Positions 54,570 to 63,774 of a stretch of DNA of 64,000 bases are shown here, piece after piece. A program made the position numbers and the translations under genes. The notes beneath the pieces are model-generated. The model had not been told where the DNA came from and did no database searches. It saw only the letters and a program-made list of their open reading frames with translations. Origin of the DNA: Actinomycetospora lemnae (lineage in GTDB: Bacteria > Actinomycetota > Actinomycetes > Mycobacteriales > Pseudonocardiaceae); NCBI RefSeq assembly GCF_028737315.1, contig NZ_JAQZAO010000005.1, positions 310,001-374,000 on the forward strand. Reading direction: 5' to 3'. Numbering within the stretch: the first letter of the stretch is position 1; each line of letters begins with the position of its first letter.

Positions 54570-55589
54570 GTGGACGACCCCCAGGTCATCGAGTTCCGGC
54601 CCGAGCCGTCGCAGTACGCCTGGACCTTCGGCGGCGCCGCGCCGATCCGCGAGGTCGAGCCCGGCTCGGCGATGAAGCTGTGGTGCGACGACGCCTTCGG
54701 CGGGCGCATCCGGTCGGTCGACGACCTCGCGAGCGCCTCGCTCGACCCCCGCTTCCTCAACCCGCAGACCGGCCCGTTCGCGGTCCGGGGCGCCGAGCCG
54801 GGCGACACGCTCGTGCTCCACCTCGTCGACCTCACCCCGGCCCGCGACTGGGGCGCCTCGACGCTCGTGCCGTTCTTCGGCGGGCTCACCGCCACCGACC
54901 GCACGGCGCTGCTCCACGACCCGCTCGACGAGCGCACCTGGATCTACGAGCTCGACCGTGCGCGGCGCACCGTGACGTTCTCGGCGCGCCGCAGCGACCT
55001 GTCGATCGACCTCCCGCTCGCGCCGATGCTCGGCACGGTCGGCGTGGCGCCGGCCAACCGCGAGGTCCGCTCCTCGCTCACGCCCGACGCCTTCGGCGGC
55101 AACATGGACACCCCGGAGATGCGCGCGGGCGCCACCTGCTACCTGCCGGTCAACGAGCCGGGCGCGATCTTCTCGGTCGGCGACGGCCACTACCGCCAGG
55201 GCGAGGGCGAGTCGTGCGGCACCGCCGTCGAGGGCGCCATGGACGTCACCCTGATCGTCGACCTGATCAAGGCGTCGGCCGGTCCGGCGCCAGCGTGGCC
55301 GCGGCTGGAGAACGACGACGAGATCCTCGTCGTGGGGTCGTCGCGGCCCCTCGAGGACGCGTGGCGGATCAGCCAGGTCGAGATGATCGCGTGGCTGAGC
55401 GAGCTGCTCGGCCTCGACCGTCTCGACGCCTACCAGCTGCTCACGCAGACCTCGCTGGCGCCGCTGGCGAACGTCGTCGACACCAACTACAGCGCCGTGA
55501 CGAAGGTGTCCAAGGCGCTCGTGCCCGGACTCCGCCCGTACGACGGGCTGCACGCCGACCTGCGCTCGCGCGCCACGTCCTTGACCTGA
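54570..55589 (+). CDS. Acetamidase/formamidase family protein
   Basis: A 339-aa member of the FmdA/AmdA family, which hydrolyse short amides to ammonia and acid. TFGGAAPIREVEPGSAMKLW and DWGASTLVPFFGGLT are near the start; GTVGVAPANREVRSSLTPDAFGGNMDTPEM carries the family glycine-rich core; CYLPVNEPGAIFSVGDGHYRQGEGESCGTAVEGAMD contains the conserved His and acidic metal ligands. GTG 54570. It lies between the YbjN-like gene and an SDR gene; substrate unproven. Confidence 0.93.
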   Translation: MDDPQVIEFRPEPSQYAWTFGGAAPIREVEPGSAMKLWCDDAFGGRIRSVDDLASASLDPRFLNPQTGPFAVRGAEPGDTLVLHLVDLTPARDWGASTLVPFFGGLTATDRTALLHDPLDERTWIYELDRARRTVTFSARRSDLSIDLPLAPMLGTVGVAPANREVRSSLTPDAFGGNMDTPEMRAGATCYLPVNEPGAIFSVGDGHYRQGEGESCGTAVEGAMDVTLIVDLIKASAGPAPAWPRLENDDEILVVGSSRPLEDAWRISQVEMIAWLSELLGLDRLDAYQLLTQTSLAPLANVVDTNYSAVTKVSKALVPGLRPYDGLHADLRSRATSLT

Positions 55590-55602
55590 CAGGGAGCTCA
55601 CC

Positions 55603-56361
55603 ATGGACCTCCAGCTGACCGGCCGCACCGCCCTCGTCACCGGCGGCAGCCGCGGGATCGGACGGGCGATCGTGGAGGGCCTGGCCGCCGAGGGCGCGAC
55701 CGTGGCCTTCTGCGCCCGCGACGCCGAGGGCGTCCGCAAGGCCGAGGACGAGATGCGCCGCGCCGGGCACGACGTGCACGGGACGCCGGTCGACGTCACC
55801 GACGGCGACGCCCTCGCCACCTGGGTGCGGTCCGCCGCCACGGAGCACGGCGGGATCGACGCGGTGGTCGCGAACGTCTCGGCGCTCGCGATCCCGTCCA
55901 CGGAAGAGAACTGGGCGGCGAGCTTCGCCACCGACATGCTCGGCACCGTCCGGCTCGTCGACGCGGCGCTGCCCGCGCTCGAGGAGAGCGACGCGGGGTC
56001 GATCGTGACGATCTCGAGCGTCTCCGGCCGGGAGATCGACTTCGCGGCCGGGCCGTACGGGACGTTCAAGGGCGCGCTCGTGCACTACACGCAGGGGCTC
56101 GCCCACCAGCTCGCCGGCCGGGTGCGCGCCAACACCGTCTCGCCCGGCAACGTCTACTTCGCCGGTGGGGTGTGGGAGTCGATCGAGGAGAACGACCCCG
56201 ACCTGTTCGCCCAGGCGCTCGGCCTCAACCCCACCGGGCGGATGGCGCGGCCGGAGGAGGTCGCGCGGGCGGTGGTGTTCCTCGCCAGCCCGGCGGCGAC
56301 GTTCATCAGCGGGACGAACCTCGTCGTCGACGGGGCGCTGACGCGCGGGGTGCAGCTGTAG
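55603..56361 (+). CDS. Short-chain dehydrogenase/reductase
   Basis: A 252-aa classical SDR. Cofactor motif ALVTGGSRGIGRAIVEGLAA, with Arg in FCARDAE suggesting NADP(H); ANVSALA replaces the usual NNAG; catalytic Ser in TISSVSGREID, Tyr and Lys in GPYGTFKGALVHYT. C-terminal GRMARPEEVARAVVFLASPAATFISGTNLVVDG is standard. ATG 55603 follows AGGGAG. It is 13 bp after the acetamidase gene and probably co-transcribed. Substrate unknown. Confidence 0.93.
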   Translation: MDLQLTGRTALVTGGSRGIGRAIVEGLAAEGATVAFCARDAEGVRKAEDEMRRAGHDVHGTPVDVTDGDALATWVRSAATEHGGIDAVVANVSALAIPSTEENWAASFATDMLGTVRLVDAALPALEESDAGSIVTISSVSGREIDFAAGPYGTFKGALVHYTQGLAHQLAGRVRANTVSPGNVYFAGGVWESIEENDPDLFAQALGLNPTGRMARPEEVARAVVFLASPAATFISGTNLVVDGALTRGVQL

Positions 56362-56407
56362 GGGCCGGCCCTCGAGGCGTCAGCTCCGGGCGGCCGGCAT
56401 CGGGCCG

Positions 56408-56785
56408 TCAGCGGTGGGCCGGCGCGGCGACGACCGCGGCGATCGCGGCGCGGACGCCGTCGAGCGCCGCGTGCCAGGCGCGGGCGGCCGCGCGGACGAC
56501 CGAGCGCAGGGCGCCCGGTGCGGCGTCGTCACCGACGACGAGGGCGGCGGATCGGGTCGGCACGAGTTCGGTGGAGGCGACGGGTGTCGGGGCGGGCCGG
56601 TCCCCGAGCGCCGGGACGGGGACGGACAGCTGCTCGACCTCGGGCGCCAGACGCGGGAGCGGGACGGTCGGCACCGACCACCAGTCCTCCTCGCGGTCGC
56701 CGTCGCGCGGCGCGGGGACCCACGGGTCCTGAGCGGGGTCCATGCCTGGGTTGTCCTCTCGCCGGTGCGGGTTCGGTCCGGTCAT
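56408..56785 (-). CDS. Hypothetical protein
   Basis: A 125-aa protein: an acidic Pro/Trp-containing N-terminus (DPWVPAPRDGDREEDWWSVPTVPLP), a Pro-rich middle and an Ala-rich helix at the C-terminus (SVVRAARAWHAALDGVRAAIAAVV, approximate). ATG 56785 or ATG 56743 (MDPAQDPWVPAP). Unknown family; the coding call rests on composition and length. Confidence 0.5.
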   Translation of the reverse strand: MTGPNPHRREDNPGMDPAQDPWVPAPRDGDREEDWWSVPTVPLPRLAPEVEQLSVPVPALGDRPAPTPVASTELVPTRSAALVVGDDAAPGALRSVVRAAARAWHAALDGVRAAIAAVVAAPAHR

Positions 56786-57099
56786 CGGTCTCGAGGCCCG
56801 TGCCGTTAGCGTCGGCGAGGGGCCCGTCGAGTGCGCTGGGTGACCGGAACCGCCACTGAGCGCGTCGGTCCGAGGTCAGCGGACCGCCGCCACGACGGAG
56901 TGACATCGAACCACCACTCACCGCATCGGGCTGCCCGGTCATGGACGCCTCCCCCTTCGGGCCGCGACGTCGGCGCCGACGACGCGTTGCCTTCGTGCGG
57001 GTCCGGACGTGCTGGGTCGGACCCGACGGCCGCGTCGACGCTCCGGCGCGACCGTGACCACGGGCTGTGACTACGAGCGACACGGGAGGTGGTTGCTCG
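56786..57099. other. Intergenic region upstream of the penicillin-binding protein gene
   Basis: About 310 bp with no gene that I can support. It contains a dyad gggtccg/cggaccc (56999-57005 and 57018-57024) and must hold the pbp promoter, which I cannot place with confidence. Confidence 0.4.
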
Positions 57100-60000
57100 G
57101 TGGCGGGCACTCACGCTCGCTCGTCGGGACGGCGCCGCGCGGCCGACGCCGACACCCCTGACGAGGACGACCGGGGCACCCACGCCCCGGCTGCGGGCCG
57201 GGGCGCGCACGCCGGCGCCGACAGCGGCCGGCTCGACCGGCGGCACCTCGACAGCGACTACGGCGACTACGTCAGCGCGCGCATCGCGGCCTCGCCCGCG
57301 CCCGCCTCGCCGCCGGTCGGCTTCCCCTCCGCGTTCTCCACCGGATCCTTCCGCTCGCACCCCGCGACCGGCGCGACGAGCGTCCGGTCGGCCGGCGACG
57401 CCGGTGCCGCCACCGCCACCGCCGCACCGCCCCGTCCCGAGGCCGCCGCCGCTCGTGCCGAGTCGGCGCGTGCCGAGCCGGCGCGTGCCGAGGCCGGCCG
57501 TGCCGAGGGTCGCTCGACCGCCGGTCCCTCCGCGGTCGACGGCGCGGGTCGCGGTGGTGGCTCCGGGGCCGCTGCTCCGCGGCCGTCCGGTGCGGGCTCG
57601 CCCGGCGGTGCCCCGGCCGCCGGACGGCCCGGCCCCGCGGCACCGCCCGTCGGGCCCGGCGCGCCGACCCGTCGCGGCGCCACCCCGCCGCCCGCCCGTC
57701 CGGCCCAGCGCCCGGCCGGGCCGGCTGTGCCGGCCACCGCGCCGCCGACTGCCGCGAACACCGCGAACACCGCCGCGCCGGCCTCGACCGCGCACAGCGC
57801 CGCGCCGCCCGCGCCGCCCGCGCCGGCGGGCGTCCCGTCGCCGGCGTCCGGTGCCTCGGGGCCGCCCCGCGCAGCGGGAGCGCCCGGGGCGCCCGCGCGT
57901 CCGGGAGCCGGGCGTCCCCCGGCCGGCCCGGCGGGTCGCCCCACCCCGCCGCCCGCGGGACGCCCGACGCCCCCGCCCGGGGCTCGCCCCGGCGCGCCGG
58001 GGCGGCCTGGGCAGCCAGGCCGACCCGGCCAGCCCCCAGCGCAGGGCCGGCCCGCGGCGCCGGGACGGCCCGCAGCGCCGGGACAGCCCGGCCCTGCCGG
58101 CCGTCCGGATGGCGCGCCCGCACCCGCCGGCGGGACCTCGGATCCGTCGCCGGCACCCGGCCGTCCGGGCCCCGGTGCGCCCGGTCCGCGCGGCACGCTG
58201 CCCGCCGGTCCCACGCACAGCGGCCCCGCGCCCGCCGGCGCCGCCCCCGCGCCGCGCCATCCCGCCGAGCCCGAGCGCGCCACCGGCGCGCCCGCCGCGC
58301 CCGCCACCGAGCGGGCCGAGACGGCCGCCTCGGCGCGGCGCTCGCCCAAGGTCACCGCGGCGATGCCCGTCGTCGACGCGCCGGCGCCCCGTGGCCCCGG
58401 CTCGGGCCCGCTGCCGCAGGACCGGCGCCGCGAGGAGCCGGCGGACCCCGAGGAGCTCGACGCCGTCGACGAGGGCACCGACGAGGGCGTCGACGAGGAG
58501 GACGAGGACGGCGACGACGCCGGTACCACCCGCGCCGCCCGCCCATCGCACACCGGCGCCGGCCGCGCCGCCGCCCGTCGCGCCGCCGCCCCGCGCACCA
58601 CCACCCGCTCGCGCAGTGGCAGCGGTCGCACGAGCCGCCCCACCAGCCGCGCCACCCGCACCACCGCCCACCGCTCGCCCGGCCGCGCGACCGGCGAGAC
58701 CGCGACCCCGCGCGTGCCGCGCGGCCGCGTCGCCGTGGCCGTCGCCGCCGTGCTGAGCGTCCTCGCCGCGCGGATCCTCGCCCTGCCCGGCGGGGAGCGG
58801 CTGGTGGCTTTCGGCCGGCAGGTGCGCGCCCGGGTCGTGCTCTACCTCGACGGCCCGCACCCCGAGACCCTCGCCCCGGCTGCGCTGCGCTGGCGGCGCC
58901 TGCGCCGCACCGCCTACGCCGGCATTGCGGCGATGGTGGCGGCGCCGGTGCTCTCGCTGGTGGTCGGGTGGCTGTTCATCCCGGTCCCGAACGCCGACGA
59001 CGCGGTCGAGAGCCAGCTCAACACGGTCTCGTTCTCCGACGGCACCGTCCTCGCCCGGATCGCCCCCGGCGAGCAGGGCAACCGGCAGAAGATCGGTCTC
59101 GAGCAGGTGCCGCCGCCGGTGCGCTCGGCGGTGCTGTCCGCGGAGGACCGCTCGTTCTACTCGAACAGCGGCTTCGACATCACCGGCTTCGGCCGCGCCG
59201 TCTGGAAGAACCTCACCGGCGGCACGGGCGGCGGGTCGACGATCACGCAGCAGTACGTCAAGAACGCGATGGTGGGCGACGAGTACTCGCTCATGCGGAA
59301 GTACAAGGAGCTCATCATCTCCTTGAAGATCTCGCAGGAGCGCTCCAAGGACGAGATCCTCGCCGACTACCTCAACAGCATCTACTTCGGCCGCGGCTCC
59401 TACGGCATCCAGGCCGCGTCGCAGGCGTACTTCGGCCGGCCCGTCGAGACGCTCTCGCCCGCCGAGGGCGCGCTGCTCGCCGGCGTCATCCAGGCCCCGT
59501 CGAAGTGGGACCCCGCGCAGAACCCCGACGACGCCCTGCGTCGCTGGAACTACGTCATGGACGGCATGGTCGCCCAGGGCTGGCTGTCCGCGCCCGACCG
59601 CGCGGCCGCCCAGTTCCCGCCGACGATCCCGCCCCGGCGCGTGACGGGTGGTGTCCCCGACGACGACCGCGGCCACATCTACAGCGCCGTGCGCGACGAG
59701 CTGCGCGCGCTGGGGATCGACCAGGACGCGCTGGTCACACAGGGCCTGCAGATCCAGACGACGATCCAGCCGCAGGCCCAGCGCGAGGCCGTCGAGGCCA
59801 ACCGTCGCCAGATGGCGGGCCAGCCCGAGAACCTGCGCACCGCGACCGTGTCGATCGACCCGCGGACCGGCGGCATCCTCGCCTACTACGGCGGGCCGAA
59901 CGGGGCGGGCCTGGACTACGCGAAGGTCGAGAAGCAGGCGGGGTCGACGTTCAAGCCGTTCGTGCTGCTCGCGGCGCTGCAGCAGGACCCGCCGATCGGC

Positions 60001-60960
60001 ATCTCGACCGAGTTCGACGGGCGGGAGATCCCCGGCCGGACCGTGCGCAACGTCGACGGCGCCGACTGCGCCAACTGCAGCCTCAAGCGCGCGATGACGC
60101 TGTCGAACAACGTCATCTTCACGGCGCTGGGCAACCGGGTCGGGCCGCAGGCCGTGGCCGCCGCCGCCCGGCAGGCGGGCATCACCCAGCCGATGAACGA
60201 CCCGAACAGCGGGATCGCGCTCGGCAACCAGGAGACCACCGCGGTCGACCTGGCCTCGGCGTACGCGACGTTCTCCAACGAGGGCATCTACCACCGCCCG
60301 CACCTCGTCCAGCGCGTGACGACGGCCAGCGGCGAGGTCCTCTACGACGACGCGACCACCCAGGGCGAGCAGCGCATCGACCCGCGGGTCGCGCGCAACG
60401 TCACCGAGGCCATGCGCGACGTGCCGGAGTACGACGGGGTGTCGCTGGAGGGCGGGCGGCAGTCGGCGGGCAAGACCGGCACCGTGCAGTCGCACGTCGA
60501 GAGCCAGAACAACGACGCCTGGTTCGCGGGCTACACGCCGTCGGCGTCGACCGTCGTCTGGGTCGGCACCGACGACAACACCCCGATCCGGACCGCCGAC
60601 GGTCGCCCGGTGTACGGCCACGGGCTGCCCAGCGAGATCTGGAAGTCGTTCATGGACGACACCCTCGAGGACACGCCGAAGCAGACGTTCGGCGCGTTCA
60701 CCCCGGTCGCGGGCACGGACCCCGGCGACACCGCGGGTCAGGGCGACACGTCGTCGCCGTCGCCGACGAGCTCGTCGTCGCCGACCTCGTCCGCGGCGCC
60801 CACCTCGACCACGGCGCCGCCGACCGAGCCCGCCGAGGAGCAGCCGGCCGAGGTCCCGGCCGGTGAGGGACAGCAGCCCGGCGAGGACCCGGCGGCGGCC
60901 GAGGCCCCGGCGGACGCCGGCGAGGCGCCTGTCGACGGCGGGGACCCGGGCGGCGGCTAG
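57100..60960 (+). CDS. Bifunctional class A penicillin-binding protein with very long N-terminal tail
   Basis: A 1286-aa peptidoglycan polymerase/transpeptidase. Residues 1-600 are low complexity, rich in Ala, Pro, Gly and Arg, then acidic (EELDAVDEGTDEGVDEEDED) and basic; a membrane helix lies around 606-630. The GT51 domain has SAEDRSFYSNSGFDITG (catalytic Glu682), TITQQYVKNA and FGRGSYGIQAASQAYFG. The transpeptidase domain has the SxxK motif STFK (Ser949), SNN in MTLSNNVIF and KTGT (Lys1125). The C-terminus is a Ser/Thr/Pro/Glu-rich tail. PonA1-like, but the N-terminal tail is unusually long. GTG 57100 has GGAGG 10 nt upstream; GTG 57067 is an alternative. Its stop shares CTAG with the convergent gene. 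Confidence 0.93.
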   Translation: MAGTHARSSGRRRAADADTPDEDDRGTHAPAAGRGAHAGADSGRLDRRHLDSDYGDYVSARIAASPAPASPPVGFPSAFSTGSFRSHPATGATSVRSAGDAGAATATAAPPRPEAAAARAESARAEPARAEAGRAEGRSTAGPSAVDGAGRGGGSGAAAPRPSGAGSPGGAPAAGRPGPAAPPVGPGAPTRRGATPPPARPAQRPAGPAVPATAPPTAANTANTAAPASTAHSAAPPAPPAPAGVPSPASGASGPPRAAGAPGAPARPGAGRPPAGPAGRPTPPPAGRPTPPPGARPGAPGRPGQPGRPGQPPAQGRPAAPGRPAAPGQPGPAGRPDGAPAPAGGTSDPSPAPGRPGPGAPGPRGTLPAGPTHSGPAPAGAAPAPRHPAEPERATGAPAAPATERAETAASARRSPKVTAAMPVVDAPAPRGPGSGPLPQDRRREEPADPEELDAVDEGTDEGVDEEDEDGDDAGTTRAARPSHTGAGRAAARRAAAPRTTTRSRSGSGRTSRPTSRATRTTAHRSPGRATGETATPRVPRGRVAVAVAAVLSVLAARILALPGGERLVAFGRQVRARVVLYLDGPHPETLAPAALRWRRLRRTAYAGIAAMVAAPVLSLVVGWLFIPVPNADDAVESQLNTVSFSDGTVLARIAPGEQGNRQKIGLEQVPPPVRSAVLSAEDRSFYSNSGFDITGFGRAVWKNLTGGTGGGSTITQQYVKNAMVGDEYSLMRKYKELIISLKISQERSKDEILADYLNSIYFGRGSYGIQAASQAYFGRPVETLSPAEGALLAGVIQAPSKWDPAQNPDDALRRWNYVMDGMVAQGWLSAPDRAAAQFPPTIPPRRVTGGVPDDDRGHIYSAVRDELRALGIDQDALVTQGLQIQTTIQPQAQREAVEANRRQMAGQPENLRTATVSIDPRTGGILAYYGGPNGAGLDYAKVEKQAGSTFKPFVLLAALQQDPPIGISTEFDGREIPGRTVRNVDGADCANCSLKRAMTLSNNVIFTALGNRVGPQAVAAAARQAGITQPMNDPNSGIALGNQETTAVDLASAYATFSNEGIYHRPHLVQRVTTASGEVLYDDATTQGEQRIDPRVARNVTEAMRDVPEYDGVSLEGGRQSAGKTGTVQSHVESQNNDAWFAGYTPSASTVVWVGTDDNTPIRTADGRPVYGHGLPSEIWKSFMDDTLEDTPKQTFGAFTPVAGTDPGDTAGQGDTSSPSPTSSSSPTSSAAPTSTTAPPTEPAEEQPAEVPAGEGQQPGEDPAAAEAPADAGEAPVDGGDPGGG

Positions 60961-61394
60961 CGCGCGAGCGTGAAGTCGGCGTCGTCGAAGCCCGGGCTGA
61001 CGACGCAGGTCACGAGTACCTCTGCCGTCGCGTCGGCGGCCGGGGCGGCGCGCTGCCACACCCCGCCGGGCACGAGGGCCTGCGGTGTCTCACCGTCCTC
61101 GACGCGGTCACCGAGCACGATCGACGTGGTCTCGACGGGGTGCTCGCCGTCGCCCCCGAGCCACAGCGAGAGCGCGGGCCCGCGGTGCCAGCACCACAGC
61201 TCGTCGGAGCGCACGCGGTGCCAGCGCGACTCCTCACCGGGTGCGAGGACGTAGTGGATCGCGGTCGCGCTCGCGCGGGGGCCGGGATAGCCGGTGGGCC
61301 GCAGCGTGGGCACGGCGGTCCAGGTGCGGCGGAACCAGCCGCCCTCGGGGTGCGGCGCGAGGTCGAGGGCCCGGGCCAGGGGCGGCGGGGTCAC
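60957..61394 (-). CDS. Cupin family protein (DUF985)
   Basis: A 145-aa beta-barrel protein. LDLAPHPEGGWFRRTW, SATAIHYVLAPGEESRWHRVRSDELW and SLWLGGDGEHP with the ending VSPGFDDADFTLA are the DUF985 (cupin 5) signature; metal ligands are likely the His/Glu of the HRVRSDE segment. GTG 61394 overlaps the stop of the PPOX gene (GTGA), so the two are co-translated. Substrate unknown. Confidence 0.9.
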   Translation of the reverse strand: MTPPPLARALDLAPHPEGGWFRRTWTAVPTLRPTGYPGPRASATAIHYVLAPGEESRWHRVRSDELWCWHRGPALSLWLGGDGEHPVETTSIVLGDRVEDGETPQALVPGGVWQRAAPAADATAEVLVTCVVSPGFDDADFTLAR

Positions 61395-61816
61395 GCCGTC
61401 ATGTCCAGGACGGCGACGACCTTCGACGGGTGCAGGCGCACGACGAGCTCGCCGGGCACGCCGTTGCGGGCGCCGAACTCCTCGGCGCGGTCGGCGCCCA
61501 TGTAGCGCCCGCCGAGCGCGGTGGCGGTACGGCGCAGCTCGTCGGGGTCCTCCGAGAGCGTCACCGAGCCCTGGACCTGCACGAACCCGAACGGCGGCTC
61601 CTCGAGGTCCACGCACAGCACGATGCGCGGGTCGCGGGCGAACGCCGTGCCCTTCGCCGAGCCGGCGCCGGTGTTGAAGACGATCGTGTCGTCCTCGACG
61701 AGGAACCAGACGGGCGCGACGAGCGGGCGGCCGTCCCGGGCGGTCCAGCCGACCTTGCCGGTGCGGGTGCCCTCGGCGAGGAAGGCGCGGACGGCGGGAT
61801 CACGGAGGTCGGCCAC
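61391..61816 (-). CDS. PPOX-class F420/FMN-dependent protein
   Basis: A 141-aa split-barrel flavin-binding protein. VRAFLAEGTRTGKVGWTARDG, RPLVAPVWFLVEDDTIVFNTGAGSAKGTAFARDP (two segments) and VLCVDLEEPPFGFVQVQGSVTL are the usual PPOX-class TIGR pattern of actinobacterial F420-binding enzymes; the lysine in GSAKG contacts the cofactor phosphate. GTG 61816. Operon with the cupin gene. Whether F420 or FMN is used is not readable here. Confidence 0.88.
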   Translation of the reverse strand: MADLRDPAVRAFLAEGTRTGKVGWTARDGRPLVAPVWFLVEDDTIVFNTGAGSAKGTAFARDPRIVLCVDLEEPPFGFVQVQGSVTLSEDPDELRRTATALGGRYMGADRAEEFGARNGVPGELVVRLHPSKVVAVLDMTA

Positions 61817-61835
61817 GCGCGCGAGCGTAGGGCGA

Positions 61836-62453
61836 TCACGGCGGATCGTGGCGCGAGCGCGCCCACTCCTCGGGGGTGTTCACGCCGCGGGCGCCGCGCA
61901 GCTCGGGGTCGCGGGCGGCGAGGCGGGGGTCGGCGAGCAGTGTGGCCGCGTCGAGCTCCCGGACCCGGCTCGCGGCGACGAGCGCGCGCACGCTGCGCTC
62001 GCCGCGGGCGAGGAGGTCGTCGGCGCGGTCGGCGAGGTCGGTGGCGTAGGCGGCGAGCAGGTGCTGGGGACGGCCGTCGAGGACGGGGAGCGCGACCTCG
62101 ACCGGCGGCACCCGGTGGGTCACGACGGCGCGCACGAGGTCGGCGTGCAGGTGGGGGAGGTCGACGGCGGCGACGAAGGCGGTGGGGTCGTCGCGGACCG
62201 CGCGCAGGCCCGTCGCGAGGCCCTGCAGGGGGCCGCGGTCGGGGACCGGGTCGTAGACGACGGTGGCGCGCGTCGGGTCGGGCGCCGTGCGGGGCGTGTC
62301 CGCGGCCCCGACCACGACGAGCGGCCCGTCCAGCGCGTCGGCGAGCACCGCGAGGACGTGGGCGAGCAGGGTCGTCCCGCCGCTGGTCAGCGAGGCCTTG
62401 TCGGTGCCCATGCGCCGCGAGCGCCCGCCCGCGAGCACGACGCCGGCGGTCAC
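61836..62453 (-). CDS. mobA: Molybdenum cofactor guanylyltransferase (MobA)
   Basis: A 205-aa nucleotidyltransferase transferring GMP to molybdopterin. The GT-A-like signature VVLAGGRSRRMGTDKASL (residues about 6-23), VYDPVPDRGPLQGLATGLRA and VAAVDLPHLHADLV are typical. GTG 62453. Adjacent to the PPOX gene 20 bp downstream. A related nucleotidyltransferase of similar fold (FbiC/D-like) is possible, but the RRMGTDK and GPLQG motifs favour MobA. Confidence 0.88.
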   Translation of the reverse strand: MTAGVVLAGGRSRRMGTDKASLTSGGTTLLAHVLAVLADALDGPLVVVGAADTPRTAPDPTRATVVYDPVPDRGPLQGLATGLRAVRDDPTAFVAAVDLPHLHADLVRAVVTHRVPPVEVALPVLDGRPQHLLAAYATDLADRADDLLARGERSVRALVAASRVRELDAATLLADPRLAARDPELRGARGVNTPEEWARSRHDPP

Positions 62454-62548
62454 CGCCTTGCTCCGAGTGAGCTACGTGACCGGTTCAGTGCCCTGGGGCC
62501 CGGGAACGCCGGTCGGGTCACGACGACGTGCGACCGGAGGTCAGCACC

Positions 62549-62782
62549 ATGATCCGCAGTGATGAGAAGCGGGGACGCGCCGAGCCCGAGGACGTCCACC
62601 GCGGCTGGGTCGCCCCGACCCCGCGCGACACCGACGAGGCCGCGGCCGACCGCGCCATGGCCGCCGCCGAGCGGGCGGTCGCCGAGGGCACGGCCAGCGA
62701 GGACCAGCGCTCGCGCGTGCAGCGCATGGCGCAGGCCCGCACGCACGAGCAGCGCCGCGCCGCGTTCCGTGACGGCGACTGA
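62549..62782 (+). CDS. Small hypothetical protein
   Basis: A 77-aa hydrophilic protein, MIRSDEKRGRAEPEDVHRGW then a helical region DEAAADRAMAAAERAVAEGT and RSRVQRMAQARTHEQRRAAF. ATG 62549 has GGAGG at 62536-62540. Divergent from mobA. No family recognised. Confidence 0.6.
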   Translation: MIRSDEKRGRAEPEDVHRGWVAPTPRDTDEAAADRAMAAAERAVAEGTASEDQRSRVQRMAQARTHEQRRAAFRDGD

Positions 62783-62799
62783 GGCCGTCCCCACGGCCG

Positions 62800-63762
62800 T
62801 CACGGCAGCACCAGCACGACCAGTGGCAGCGTGAGCAGCGAGAGCACCGTGGTGATCACGACCACCGCGGTGCTCTCGCGGTACCACGTGCGGTACTGCG
62901 CGGTGAGCACGAAGACCGTCGCCGCGTCCGGCAGCGCGCACATCAGCACGAGCACCGCGCCCCACGGCGCCGGGACGTCCAGCAGCGCCACCGCCCCGAG
63001 GGCGAGCAGCGGCATGACGACGAGCTTGACCACCGCCGCCGCGCCGATCGGCACCCACGCCGTGCCCGACCCGCGCAGCGCGCCGACCGCGCCGCGCAGC
63101 AGGATGCCGAGCGCGAACAGGCCACCCGGGGCGGCGAGGTCGCCGAGCAGGCCGAGGGTCGACGCCACGGGCGCGGGCAGCCGCAGCCCCACGAGCGCGA
63201 CGGCCGTGCCGGCCGCGATCGCGAGCACGACGGGGTTGCCGAGCACCCGGCGCGCGAGCAGCGCCGGCAGCGCGACCGCGCCCTCCTCGCCGCGGCCCCG
63301 TCCGTCGAGCGTCACCGCGACGAGGAACACGGAGATCGCCAGCGCGGTGTGCACGGTCGAGGTCAGCGAGGCGGCGAACGCCGTGGCCGGTCCGAGCACG
63401 GCGACGGTCAGCGGGATGCCGAGGTAGCCGACGTTGCCCCAGCTCGCGACCAGCCCGGCGGCGTGCGCCTCGTGCCGCGGCCGGCGGACCACACGGGCGA
63501 CGGCCCAGCCGAGCGCGTAGGCCAGGACCACGACGGCCACCGACGCCAGCAGCGCGGTGCCGGGGACGCCGGCGGACAGGTCGGCCTCGGCCACCGAGGT
63601 GAAGATCAGGGCGGGCAGCGCGATCCAGTAGACGAGGTCGTTGAGCACGGCCGCGGTGCGCTCGCCGAAGCGCTCGGAGCGTCCGGCCACGGCGCCGACC
63701 GCGATCACCCCGAAGACCGGCAGGATCCGGCTCAGCAGCTCACCCACGGACCCGATGCCCAC
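62800..63762 (-). CDS. AEC family transporter
   Basis: A 320-aa auxin-efflux-carrier-type permease with about ten helices. Family features: ILPVFGVIAVGAVAGRSERFG, NDLVYWIALPALIFTSVAEA, LVASWGNVGYLGIPLTVAVLGP and MCALPDAATVFVLTAQY (the conserved glycine/proline breaks). Symmetric five-helix halves. GTG 63762. Substrates in bacteria are often malate or other organic acids; here unknown. Confidence 0.9.
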   Translation of the reverse strand: MGIGSVGELLSRILPVFGVIAVGAVAGRSERFGERTAAVLNDLVYWIALPALIFTSVAEADLSAGVPGTALLASVAVVVLAYALGWAVARVVRRPRHEAHAAGLVASWGNVGYLGIPLTVAVLGPATAFAASLTSTVHTALAISVFLVAVTLDGRGRGEEGAVALPALLARRVLGNPVVLAIAAGTAVALVGLRLPAPVASTLGLLGDLAAPGGLFALGILLRGAVGALRGSGTAWVPIGAAAVVKLVVMPLLALGAVALLDVPAPWGAVLVLMCALPDAATVFVLTAQYRTWYRESTAVVVITTVLSLLTLPLVVLVLP

Positions 63763-63774
63763 GACCCCCGATGC

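Noticed and set aside
56806-61059. Very long open frame antisense to the penicillin-binding protein gene
   Set aside because: Arg/Gly/Ala/Val-dominated translation is the mirror of a high-GC coding strand; the sense strand has complete GT51 and transpeptidase motifs.
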